Shown: positions 1 to 7,062, numbered from the stretch's first letter. The stretch is 12,265 nt of DNA from Actinomycetes bacterium (GCA_021819725.1 JAKAQR010000061.1:1-12265); one strand, 5' to 3'. Numbers and translations are program-made. The notes: generated by a model from the sequence alone, not told the origin.

Positions 1-355
1 GCGACGAGTTGGCACGGACATCTTGCCTGTCCTATGTCGTCTGCGGGTGTATATGTTGAGACAGCGCCAACTCACCTAAGGTCACGGAGTCTCTCATGGT
101 ACATGCGTGCGTCGACTACTGTAACCCTCACCCCTGCGCTGGTTGAGATGGCCATTGACAACTGGCAAACCGGCCGACCGTCAGATCACCACTGATGAGC
201 ACTTGGTATACGGTTTCACCACTTTTCCCATCATAGGTCACGTGCTCAAAATATTGGGTACAACAACCCATTGCCGCTACGAGGAATGGGAGACAATGCA
301 AAATCCTGCTGCCGCCTAGAGTGATCACAGAAGCGATGAACAGGGAGGACCAGCC
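1..355. other. Gene-free leader upstream of the lyase gene
   Basis: I find no convincing gene here. The first 75 bases hold a perfect 8-base inverted repeat (6-13 with 66-73) enclosing smaller hairpins, listed separately. A second small hairpin, TGGGT-ACAACA-ACCCA, lies near 265-280. A TTGACA at 155-160 has no acceptable -10 hexamer 16-19 bases downstream, so I do not call a promoter. A minus-strand reading frame covers about 128-335, but it is the tail of an antisense frame running through the whole lyase gene. Confidence 0.5.
6..73 (+). other. Possible structured RNA element (three-way junction)
   Basis: GAGTTGGC at 6-13 is the exact reverse complement of GCCAACTC at 66-73. Inside this outer stem sits a hairpin GGACA (16-20) / TGTCC (28-32) with a 7-base loop, and a weak 4-pair stem TGTC (35-38) / GACA (60-63). 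Together they could fold as a small three-way junction. I do not recognise a known riboswitch class. It may be a 3' UTR structure of a gene left of the window, or chance. Confidence 0.2.
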
Positions 356-1267
356 GTGAGCCAACAACCAATAGAGATCGTTGAGGTATCCCCCAGGGAT
401 GGACTCCAAAACGAAGCCACCGCATTTTCTACCGAGGACAAGGTTGCCCTGATCGAAGGATGCCTGTCCGCTGGCCTTCGTAGGATCGAGGTCTGTAGTT
501 TCGTCAATCCCAAGCGCGTCCCTCAGATGGCCGATGCCGAGGCTGTGCTCGCACACTTGCGGCCGGAGGCCTTTGACGGAGCCATCGGCCTGGTGCTGAA
601 TGAGCGTGGTCTCGATCGCGCGCTCGCCACGCCACTCGAGGAGATCAACTACGTCGTCGTTGTGACCGAGACGTTTTCTCAGAAGAACCAAGGAATGTCC
701 GTGGAGGCCAACCTTTCGGTGGCTCGGGCTGTTACGAGACGAGCCAAGGAGGCGGGACTGCGCACCTCGATCACCATTTCGGCCGCCTTTGGCTGCCCCT
801 ACGAAGGGGAGGTATCTGTTGATCAACTGTATAAGGTCATACGGCAGGTCGCTGACATGGAACCCTTTGAAATCGCCATAGCAGACACCATTGGCGTAGC
901 GGTTCCCAGAGATGTCCACGAACGCATCACTGGGGCCCAGCAGATTATCGACGGTCGACCAATCAAACTTCGGTGCCACTTTCATAACACCCGCAACACT
1001 GGCCTCGCCAATGCAATGGCCGCGGTGGAAGAGGGCATCACCACCCTCGATGCCTCGCTCGGAGGCATCGGAGGTTGTCCTTTTGCACCCAACGCTACCG
1101 GGAACATTCCCACTGAAGATCTCGCATATATGCTCGATCGATCCGGCTACGAACTCAACCTCAACCTTGCGGCCCTCTTCCCTGTGGTGGACTTGCTGAG
1201 TCACAAGCTCCCAAAACCCGTTCCCGGACTCCTGACTCGAGCTGGGCTCTTTCCACCACCGGCGTGA
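356..1267 (+). CDS. Hydroxymethylglutaryl-CoA lyase family protein
   Basis: A 303-residue TIM-barrel lyase of the HMGL-like family, about the usual length. HMG-CoA lyases split HMG-CoA into acetoacetate and acetyl-CoA at the end of leucine breakdown in the cytosol. Seen directly: the N-terminal SPRDGLQNE (12-20) with the catalytic Arg14-Asp15 pair, the metal-binding His-x-His (H208, H210) in CHFHNTRNTG, and the signature GGCPF (239-243) with the active-site loop Cys241, followed by ATGNIPTEDLAYML. The start is GTG, supported by AGGGAGGA at 342-349, 7 bases away from its core. The HNTRNTG stretch replaces the HDTYGQ of mitochondrial enzymes, so related substrates such as citramalyl-CoA remain possible. 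No other leucine-catabolic gene is in the window. It converges on the dehydratase gene with a 54-base gap. Confidence 0.9.
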   Translation: MSQQPIEIVEVSPRDGLQNEATAFSTEDKVALIEGCLSAGLRRIEVCSFVNPKRVPQMADAEAVLAHLRPEAFDGAIGLVLNERGLDRALATPLEEINYVVVVTETFSQKNQGMSVEANLSVARAVTRRAKEAGLRTSITISAAFGCPYEGEVSVDQLYKVIRQVADMEPFEIAIADTIGVAVPRDVHERITGAQQIIDGRPIKLRCHFHNTRNTGLANAMAAVEEGITTLDASLGGIGGCPFAPNATGNIPTEDLAYMLDRSGYELNLNLAALFPVVDLLSHKLPKPVPGLLTRAGLFPPPA

Positions 1268-1284
1268 GGTAACCGAATTGCGGT

Positions 1285-1320
1285 ACGGGCCTCTGAGGCC
1301 TGTCGTGCAGCACAATGCTG
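1285..1320. terminator. Two tandem hairpins between convergent genes
   Basis: The gap between the two stop codons holds two stem-loops. The first is an 8-pair stem with one G-T pair and a 3-base loop (1285-1303, core GGCCT-CTG-AGGCC). The second is a 5-pair stem with a 3-base loop (1308-1320, CAGCA-CAA-TGCTG). Neither is followed by a clear T-run on either strand, which is common for actinobacterial terminators. The position between convergent genes suggests a bidirectional terminator; this is inference. Confidence 0.5.
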
Positions 1321-1321
1321 A

Positions 1322-2269
1322 CTACTCCTCGACGCTTGTCTGTGTCTGCACCAAATCCGAGGGATCGGAATTGGCACCGCAGAAGATGATCCCAACTCGC
1401 GTAGTGTCCGGAAGGTCGATGTTCCCCGCCAGATAGGCAGCCAGCGCCGCCACGCCACCATATTCACCAACGAGACGAAACTCATCCCACAGGCATCGCC
1501 GAGCTTCTATCAACTCCTGTTCGCCCACTAAAACGGAGTCAACCCCCATCGTCGATAGGATCTCATAGGCAAGATCGCCGCACCTGCGTGCCCCCAGTGA
1601 GTCAGCAGCTAGGCCTGCTACCTCCACGTCAACTGGGCCACCCTCCTCGATAGCTCGACGAACTGTCGGCGCTAGCATTGGCTCGACCGCAATCACACGA
1701 ACCTCGGGTGGTAGTGCGAGCCTCACGCCAGCCACGAGGCCGCCCCCGCCTGCAGCTACCAACACCGCATCGAGACTCCCTACCTGATCGAGCAGCTCCA
1801 AGGCGACGGTCCCCTGACCGGCAACCACATCGAACTGATCGTAGGCGTGAACAAACAGTGCTCCGGTCACCTCTTGCCGTGCGAGGGCGAAGTCGTAGGC
1901 ATCACCATAACGACCCCCCTGCACGACCACATTAGCCCCAAGAGTACGGAGCCGTTGGACCTTGATCGGGCTTGAGGTTTCAGGGACTACGATCTCTGCC
2001 GGAATTCCCAAGCGATGGGCAACATACGCAAGGGCCAAACCGGCGTTACCGCCCGACGCGCCAATCACGCCAGCTTCATGGATCTGACCAGCCTCGCGAG
2101 CAGCCAGCACACGGTTGAAGGCTCCCCGAGCCTTGAAGGAGCCCGTCACCTGGAGAGCTTCAAGTTTGAGAATCGGCTTTCCTCGATGGTCGTCCCAGGT
2201 AATGACGGGGGTTTGGCGAACCCACGGAGCAATCCTGCGCCGCGCGGCAACAACGTCTTGTGGAGTCAT
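1322..2269 (-). CDS. Threonine/serine dehydratase-like PLP enzyme
   Basis: A 315-residue fold-type II PLP enzyme. Family members deaminate L-threonine or L-serine to 2-oxobutyrate or pyruvate in the cytosol. Seen directly, numbered from the second ATG: the PLP lysine K46 in TGSFKARGAFN (42-52), the substrate/cofactor loop SGGNAG (72-77), and the glycine-rich phosphate-binding loop GGGGL (174-178). There is no C-terminal ACT-type regulatory domain, so it is the short catabolic or serine-racemase-like form, not the isoleucine-inhibited biosynthetic one. Two ATGs lie in tandem (2272 and 2269). The GGAG at 2278-2275 is 2 bases from the first and 5 from the second, so I favour the second. It is monocistronic as far as visible and is transcribed towards the lyase. 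Other PLP family members (diaminopropionate lyase, racemases) are less likely. Confidence 0.88.
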   Translation of the reverse strand: MTPQDVVAARRRIAPWVRQTPVITWDDHRGKPILKLEALQVTGSFKARGAFNRVLAAREAGQIHEAGVIGASGGNAGLALAYVAHRLGIPAEIVVPETSSPIKVQRLRTLGANVVVQGGRYGDAYDFALARQEVTGALFVHAYDQFDVVAGQGTVALELLDQVGSLDAVLVAAGGGGLVAGVRLALPPEVRVIAVEPMLAPTVRRAIEEGGPVDVEVAGLAADSLGARRCGDLAYEILSTMGVDSVLVGEQELIEARRCLWDEFRLVGEYGGVAALAAYLAGNIDLPDTTRVGIIFCGANSDPSDLVQTQTSVEE

Positions 2270-2272
2270 CAT

Positions 2273-2831
2273 CTCTCCAGGCTAATGACCCAAAAACCGA
2301 GACAGAGCAACCCGTCAATCCACAGAATCTCTTGGTCCGACCTCAGTCAGAAGAGCCTACCTCTTTTCACGAAAGCTCTTGGCGATTGCCATATCGACAC
2401 TTGATGCGGCATCACCACGAGGTTTAGCAACACTCAACAGCGCCATGGGGCAGGTGCTCAACCATTGACACCTTCATCAAGGAACGCGCAGACCAAGCGC
2501 CAGCTGGCCAACCTCAATGAAAGACAAATCGCGCCAACACCGTCACTAGGTAACGGCAAGGAGAAAAGGCATGGGGAGGGAAGCCATGAGTGGTGTTCAC
2601 AAGCAAAGCTTGGTGCGGGCGATGCAACCAGTCCTAGCAATTGGCTGTGATCGTCGATGCCATACCAGTTGGCCGCGCTAGCGTGTTGGAGGTGATGTTA
2701 GGTAACCCCAACCGGGCGGAAGGGCCAGGAGTCCCGTCCGTGAGGGCAAGGAGGCTCACGCTCGCGAACCAATGCAGGGAACGTCTCATCAAAGCGACGG
2801 GTGATCGACCGCAGAGTACGGAGCCAATGTC
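2273..2831. other. Long intergenic region between divergent genes
   Basis: About 560 bases separate the dehydratase start (-) from the MFS start (+). Apart from a 36-codon ORF with a good ribosome-binding site (2571-2681, separate entry), I see no convincing gene. The reading frames on both strands around 2640-2900 have no family motif and run across the MFS start. A TTGACG lies on the minus strand upstream of the dehydratase but has no matching -10. The stretch may contain decayed coding sequence. Confidence 0.45.
2571..2681 (+). CDS. Possible small protein, 36 residues
   Basis: A 36-codon frame begins with ATG at 2571, 7 bases after a perfect AAGGAG (2558-2563), as strong as those in the sulfur operon. 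A second ATG at 2586 is itself preceded by a G-rich AGGGA. The peptide has an unremarkable N-terminal half, a short hydrophobic VLAIG stretch and two cysteines near the C-terminus (CDRRC). I recognise no family. It could be a leader peptide or the remains of a longer gene, or the Shine-Dalgarno match could be chance. Confidence 0.2.
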   Translation: MGREAMSGVHKQSLVRAMQPVLAIGCDRRCHTSWPR

Positions 2832-4106
2832 GTGGTAGCGAGCCCTGACAATGGAATGGTTGAGGATCGCCGAGGGTGGCGCCTGGTCCTGTTCGGAACA
2901 TTGATCTCTTCGATTGGCAGTGGTCTGACGCTCCCTTTTCTCGTTGTCTACTTGCACAGTATTCGACACATGAGTCTTCCAGTAGCAGGCCTGATCGTGG
3001 CGGCGTCTGGGGTGACCGGGCTGGCTACGGGCACCATGGGGGGAAGCCTGGGAGATCGTATTGGCGTTGGCCGTCTTCTATTCGGTGGACTGCTTATCTC
3101 AGGGCTTGCAACCATTGCCTTGGCTGGGGTTCATACACCCTGGTCCGCCGTCGTGGTGGTGGCATGCATTGGGATGGGTGAATCGGTAACTTGGCCGGCA
3201 CTCAACGCGCTGGTAGTCAGCCAACGAGCCAGCCAGGATCGGTCGCGTGCATACGCGGTGCGCTTCGGCGTGCTCAACGGCGGGCTCGGCGTGGGTGCCT
3301 TAATTGCTGGGTCAGTGGTGTCCCTCCATCGACCAGTAAGCTTTGAGGCAATCTACCTGGTGGATGGCCTCTCCACATTGGTTTTTGGCATGATCGTCGG
3401 CATTGGACTCCGTCATCGCCCTGGTTATCGAGCCTACCAGGCTCAATCGTTGGACTCTCCAACAAAGGAGGGTTACCGAGTCGTCTTGACGGACCGACGC
3501 TTTCTTGCCTGGCTTATTGCCTTGGCCCTTTTCGTATTCTCCGGCTATGCGATGGTCGATGGAGCTTGGGCCGCCTACGCTACGGTGATCGTCCACGCAA
3601 GCCCTCAAATTGTAGGAATTGGCTTTGCCGTTAACACTGGGGTCATCGTGATATCGCAGCTGGGGGTGGTGCATGCTACACGGCGTTGGCGTAGAACCAC
3701 CATGTTGGCGGGCGTAGGGGTGCTATGGTCGATCGCGTGGTTAGCGGTGGGATTGGCCGACCTCCCTCACCTTGCCCATCTCGAAGTCGATATCGCACTC
3801 ATATCGTCGCTTGGCATCTTCGGCTTGGGTGAGACGCTACTGAGTCCCGTGGCAGGTGCGCTCCCGAATGACCTGGCTCCCGAGCGGCTACGGGCTCGCT
3901 ACAACGCGTTGAGTTCGACCATTTGGGCCGCCGGCACGGTTCTCGGCCCACCGATCGCTGGGGTCTTGTTGGCCAGTTCGCTACCCTTGTCGTGGGTCGT
4001 ACTCGTAACGGCTGGTTCCGCACTCGCAGGTTTCGTCGGCTTCAACCTCAGACGTGTCCTACCCTCCGAGATCGATCGTCCGGGATTCAGCGAGACGACG
4101 GATTAG
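2832..4106 (+). CDS. MFS transporter, DHA1-like (probable drug efflux)
   Basis: A 424-residue inner-membrane protein with about 12 hydrophobic segments in two six-helix halves, the usual MFS size. Seen directly: a motif-A-like loop GGSLGDRIGVG (70-80) between helices 2 and 3, a long hydrophilic central loop around residues 195-215, and the second-half loop NDLAPERLRARYNALSS before a glycine/proline-rich helix GTVLGPPIAG. These are typical of DHA1 drug:H+ antiporters of the MdtH/multidrug type. The substrate cannot be read from sequence. The start is GTG with GGAG at 2820-2823, 8 bases upstream. An in-frame ATG at 2856 is the alternative and would shorten the hydrophilic N-terminus by 8 residues. 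No regulator is adjacent, and 281 bases separate it from the sulfur operon. Confidence 0.85.
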   Translation: MVASPDNGMVEDRRGWRLVLFGTLISSIGSGLTLPFLVVYLHSIRHMSLPVAGLIVAASGVTGLATGTMGGSLGDRIGVGRLLFGGLLISGLATIALAGVHTPWSAVVVVACIGMGESVTWPALNALVVSQRASQDRSRAYAVRFGVLNGGLGVGALIAGSVVSLHRPVSFEAIYLVDGLSTLVFGMIVGIGLRHRPGYRAYQAQSLDSPTKEGYRVVLTDRRFLAWLIALALFVFSGYAMVDGAWAAYATVIVHASPQIVGIGFAVNTGVIVISQLGVVHATRRWRRTTMLAGVGVLWSIAWLAVGLADLPHLAHLEVDIALISSLGIFGLGETLLSPVAGALPNDLAPERLRARYNALSSTIWAAGTVLGPPIAGVLLASSLPLSWVVLVTAGSALAGFVGFNLRRVLPSEIDRPGFSETTD

Positions 4107-4375
4107 CTCCGCGAACGGGTTGCTCTACATCGCGCCCTCTCCGACCCAAAACACGCGGACCTCGGTAAAGAGCAGCACTACAGGCCAACGTCACCACTGG
4201 ATGCTTTGCCCCAATCGGACTCCAAACCCTCCATCGCCATCGTAACACTTACTGGCGATCCAGACCGCACAGTTCGAGCCCGGTAGCTGGCTGGACGAGG
4301 TGGCCAAGTACACATCTTGCCAAGGGTAACAAGCATGGGTGACTAAGGACTCTGGGTCGAGGCTAGGAACCGACG

Positions 4376-4381
4376 TACGGT
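4376..4381 (+). promoter_or_regulatory. Candidate -10 box for a leaderless start (TACGGT)
   Basis: TACGGT fits the actinobacterial TANNNT -10 pattern and ends 7 bases before ATG 4388. No Shine-Dalgarno sequence lies in the normal window before either ATG 4382 or ATG 4388. The -35 region 17-18 bases upstream (TGGGTC or CTGGGT) is a poor match. The same 7-base geometry occurs before the FUSC gene. This would be the promoter of the sulfur operon. Confidence 0.35.
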
Positions 4382-4387
4382 ATGTTC

Positions 4388-5635
4388 ATGGTAAAGCGTA
4401 TCGTTATTCTCGGCGGAGGAACCGGCGGCACCCTGGTAGCCAATCGTCTCCGCCGATCGTTGGATCGGGAAACAGTGGAGATCGTGGTGGTCGACCAGGA
4501 CAATAGCCACGTATATCAGCCAGGACTATTATTCATTCCGTTTGCAATGACTACTGCCGACGCGATAACGCGTCCTCGCGAGCGTCAGTTCCACCCGGGT
4601 ATCCGCTTCCATCGCGCCAGTATCGAGCGTGTCGATGTAGAGCACGACCAGGTTATCCTGGGAGACGGGGTTACCCTGGACTATGATATCCTGATCGTCG
4701 CGACCGGTGCCATCCTGCTGCCGGAGGAGACCGAGGGTCTTGCTGGACCCGTATGGATGGATCGCGCCTTTACGTTCTACGACCTGGAGGGAGCCGTCGC
4801 GTTGCACCAGCGACTCGAGTCCTTCCCCGGTGGGCGCCTCGTCGTCAACGTCGTCGACACACCGATTAAGTGTCCCGTGGCCCCTCTCGAGTTCTGCTTC
4901 CTTGCCGACTGGTACTTCCAGCAGCGCGGAATCCGTGACAAGGTTGACCTCGTCTATGTCACCCCACTCGATGGTGCATTCACCAAACCGGTGGCGTCAC
5001 GAACGTTGGGAAACCTCCTCGAGCAGAAAGGAATCCAGCTCGTTACAGACTACAACACCGCCACGGTTGATGGGTCCGAAGGGCGCCTCATCTCCTTTGA
5101 CGATAGAGAGGTGTCATTCGACCTCGCCGTGATGATACCAGCTCATGGGGGCGCAGCCTATGTAGGGGCATCCCCAGGCCTTGGTGACGCGCTTGGGTAT
5201 ATCGAGACCGACAAGTACACCCTCCAGTCCAAAGTCAAGGACAACATCTTCGCGCTGGGGGATGCCGCAGGAATACCGGCATCAAAGGCAGGCTCGGTAC
5301 CCCACTTCGAGGGCGATGTCCTGGTTACCAACATTATGCGTTTCTTGGCGGGACAGACACTCGATGCACGCTTCGACGGACACACGAACTGCTTCATCGA
5401 GAGCGGTTTTCACAAGGCACTACTCATCGACTTCAACTACGACACCGAGCCCTTGACTGGCCACTACCCGACGGACGTGGGCCTACCACTGCTCAAGGAG
5501 TCTCACCTCAACCATCTCGGGAAACTGATGTTTCAAACCTTCTACTGGCACAGCTTGCTTCCGGGACACGACGTGCCTGGTGTTGGCTCTGCGATGCCGC
5601 TGCGGGGCAAGCACCTTGAGGCTACGCCACATTAA
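4388..5635 (+). CDS. Sulfide:quinone oxidoreductase-like flavoprotein
   Basis: A 415-residue FAD-dependent pyridine nucleotide-disulfide oxidoreductase of the SQR/FCC-like group. SQRs oxidise sulfide to sulfane sulfur and pass electrons to membrane quinone. Seen directly, numbered from ATG 4388: the FAD-binding GGGTGG (9-14), the ATG motif in LIVATGA (103-109), Cys162 in IKCPVAPLEF, the second FAD motif ALGDAAGIPASKAG (289-302), Cys335 in HTNCFIESG, and a C-terminal LLKESHLNHLGKLMFQTFYW segment typical of the amphipathic membrane anchor. Cys162 and Cys335 match the two essential redox cysteines. The third cysteine of classical SQRs, expected near residue 125, is absent. ATG 4382 would add two residues; I chose 4388 from the -10 spacing. 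It leads the operon with dsrC-like and dsrE2-like genes. A persulfide- or polysulfide-directed relative is also possible. Confidence 0.82.
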   Translation: MVKRIVILGGGTGGTLVANRLRRSLDRETVEIVVVDQDNSHVYQPGLLFIPFAMTTADAITRPRERQFHPGIRFHRASIERVDVEHDQVILGDGVTLDYDILIVATGAILLPEETEGLAGPVWMDRAFTFYDLEGAVALHQRLESFPGGRLVVNVVDTPIKCPVAPLEFCFLADWYFQQRGIRDKVDLVYVTPLDGAFTKPVASRTLGNLLEQKGIQLVTDYNTATVDGSEGRLISFDDREVSFDLAVMIPAHGGAAYVGASPGLGDALGYIETDKYTLQSKVKDNIFALGDAAGIPASKAGSVPHFEGDVLVTNIMRFLAGQTLDARFDGHTNCFIESGFHKALLIDFNYDTEPLTGHYPTDVGLPLLKESHLNHLGKLMFQTFYWHSLLPGHDVPGVGSAMPLRGKHLEATPH

Positions 5636-5658
5636 TTCGAGATAAGGAGAAAACCACC

Positions 5659-5976
5659 ATGACAACGGCTACCTACGCGGGAACCCACGTGATCCTCAAC
5701 GACGAAGGTTTCTTCACGAACCCAGCCGAGTGGACCGAAGCGATGGCACCCGAGATTGCACGCGCCCTTGGCATCAGCGAACTCACGGATCGCCACTGGC
5801 AAGTAATCAGGTTTATGCGGAATGAGTATCTGACCAAAGGTACGGCACCAAGCGTGAGAGCCCTAGGCAAGACCTCAGGAGTATCCATCAAGGAGCTCTA
5901 CCAGCTATTCCCAAAGGGTCCAGCAAAGACCGCGGCGATGATCGCCGGCATTCCTAAGCCCATTGGCTGCATCTAG
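5659..5976 (+). CDS. TusE/DsrC-family sulfur carrier, single-cysteine form
   Basis: A 105-residue cytosolic sulfur carrier, normal length for the family. DsrC proteins carry sulfur on the penultimate cysteine at the end of a mobile C-terminal arm. TusE does this in tRNA thiolation; DsrC works with dissimilatory sulfite reductase or other sulfur enzymes. Seen directly: GFFTNPAEW (17-25), the helical core with LTDRHWQVIRFMRNEY, and the arm LFPKGPAKTAAMIAGIPKP ending in Cys104 one residue from the end. The second redox cysteine of true DsrC, 11 residues before the last, is Ala93. It is therefore TusE-like in chemistry, although no tusBCD is present. The ATG follows AAGGAG (5644-5649) by 9 bases and lies 23 bases after the SQR-like gene, so it is co-transcribed. 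No dsrAB is visible. Confidence 0.9.
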   Translation: MTTATYAGTHVILNDEGFFTNPAEWTEAMAPEIARALGISELTDRHWQVIRFMRNEYLTKGTAPSVRALGKTSGVSIKELYQLFPKGPAKTAAMIAGIPKPIGCI

Positions 5977-6001
5977 AAACTAGTGAGAAGGAGTTACAAT
6001 C

Positions 6002-6469
6002 ATGAGCACCACAATTGAGAAGGTAGCAATAGTTATTTCAAAGGGATCACTCGAAGGTATTTATCCAGCTCTAATCCTCGCTAACGGTGCACGCGCCGAG
6101 GGGATCGAGGCGGAGTTATTCTTCACCTTCTTTGGCCTCGATGCGATTCATAAACAGCGAAGCAAGCATATCAAACTAGCAACTGTTGGAAACCCAGGTC
6201 TACATCTTCCAACACTCGCTGGAGCACTGCCCGGAGTATCCGATGTAATGACCCAGTATTTCAGCCAGAAAATGGAACATTTGGACATCCCACCAATTCC
6301 TGAGTTCATAGAGATGATTGCCGACAGTGGTGCTGGGCTCCACGGATGTAAAGCTACATGCGATCTTTTCGGGCTGACGCTAGACGATCTTATTGATCAA
6401 GTCAAAGACATCATAACTGTTGGAGACTTCTACCAACTTGCGGCCGGGGGCCAGATCATCTATACCTGA
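6002..6469 (+). CDS. DsrE2-type sulfurtransferase (DsrE/DsrF/DrsH-like)
   Basis: A 155-residue protein of the DsrE2 branch, usual length. Members bind persulfide or thiosulfonate sulfur on a conserved cysteine and exchange it with carriers such as TusA or DsrC. Seen directly: an N-terminal Rossmann-like strand and loop VAIVISKGSLEGIYPALILA (8-27), the family-typical ELFFTFFGLDAI (38-49), and Cys116 in HGCKATCDLFGL, which aligns with the conserved CQMSMDLFG-type site. Cys120 is an extra cysteine that makes a C-x3-C pair. There is no strong membrane segment. The ATG follows AAGGAG (5988-5993) by 8 bases, 25 bases after the dsrC-like gene, making it last in the operon. By hand count this gene is about 48% G+C, against about 59% in four sampled lines of the SQR-like gene, so it may have a separate origin or be adapting. 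Confidence 0.87.
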   Translation: MSTTIEKVAIVISKGSLEGIYPALILANGARAEGIEAELFFTFFGLDAIHKQRSKHIKLATVGNPGLHLPTLAGALPGVSDVMTQYFSQKMEHLDIPPIPEFIEMIADSGAGLHGCKATCDLFGLTLDDLIDQVKDIITVGDFYQLAAGGQIIYT

Positions 6470-6778
6470 TACAGCAATATACACGTCGGATATCATCAGC
6501 TCACGCTCATAAATGTCCGTATGTATGGCGGAATCAATACATGACAAACAGCTCACGATAGCAAAGTAATGTACGCGCTCTGTCTCAGTTCATCTCGCTA
6601 CTGGCCACAATACGAAAGTATTTGCCATACCTGAAAACACGATTCTGCTTCGTAAGACTCCTGCGAATGTCCTGACCTCAGCTTGCCACATGAAACGATA
6701 AGTCCAGATCATCGCGAGGCCGAGCCAGCAGTGCGGGTAGATCCTAGCACATGCCAACTCGCCGCCATCTTGAACCGC
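6470..6778. other. AT-richer intergenic region after the sulfur operon
   Basis: No gene is seen in these 309 bases. The first 200 are AT-richer than the rest of the window. A short perfect stem-loop AATAC-GAAA-GTATT lies at 6609-6622, but it has only one G-C pair per arm and no T-run, so I do not call it a terminator. No convincing terminator was found directly after the DsrE2 stop codon. Confidence 0.4.
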
Positions 6779-7047
6779 TCAGGTGGCCATCTTCGAGGGG
6801 CGTTCCAGCACCGTATACATATCCTCTCGACGATCCCCGATCAAAGGGAGGTCGATGACCATACCCACCCGCACCAGCTGCCATAGTCGTTGAAGCCCCT
6901 TGCGCTCCCCGGCCTTCTCGATGAACCCATACTTGGCGAGCTGTCGCAGATGGAATGAACAGGTTGTCGGGCTCTCACCCACCAGTTCACCCGCTTGTGT
7001 TGCGGTCAAGCTCCCGTGCACGATGAGCACCTCCAGAAGTGCAACGC

Positions 7048-7062
7048 GGATGGGATGGGATG
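7048..7062 (+). repeat. Three tandem 5-base repeats (GGATG)x3
   Basis: On the plus strand GGATG occurs three times in a row, flanked by a further GG. It is CATCC on the coding (minus) strand of the regulator. Its unit length is not a multiple of three, so gain or loss of one copy switches the reading frame. The frames on either side are in register with two copies and out of register with the three present. Confidence 0.8.

Noticed and set aside
155..186. TTGACA as a -35 box for the lyase gene
   Set aside because: No -10-like hexamer occurs at 16-19 bases; the nearest candidate, TCAGAT, is 20 bases away and poor.
128..1315. A 395-codon minus-strand reading frame covering the entire HMG-CoA lyase gene
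   Set aside because: It is antisense to a clear enzyme with all catalytic motifs, has no family features, and arises from codon bias in the sense gene. Its tail outside the gene (128-335) has no ribosome-binding site of its own.
2698..2901. Minus-strand frame with a helix-like RHWLRTLRSITRRFDETFPALV stretch, thought of as a transposase remnant
   Set aside because: I could not assign it to a transposase family, and it runs into the MFS start region, so it is more likely chance than a mobile-element fragment. No terminal inverted repeats or target duplications were seen.
6609..6622. AATAC-GAAA-GTATT hairpin as the terminator of the sulfur operon
   Set aside because: Only one G-C pair per arm, no T-run, and about 140 bases beyond the stop codon.
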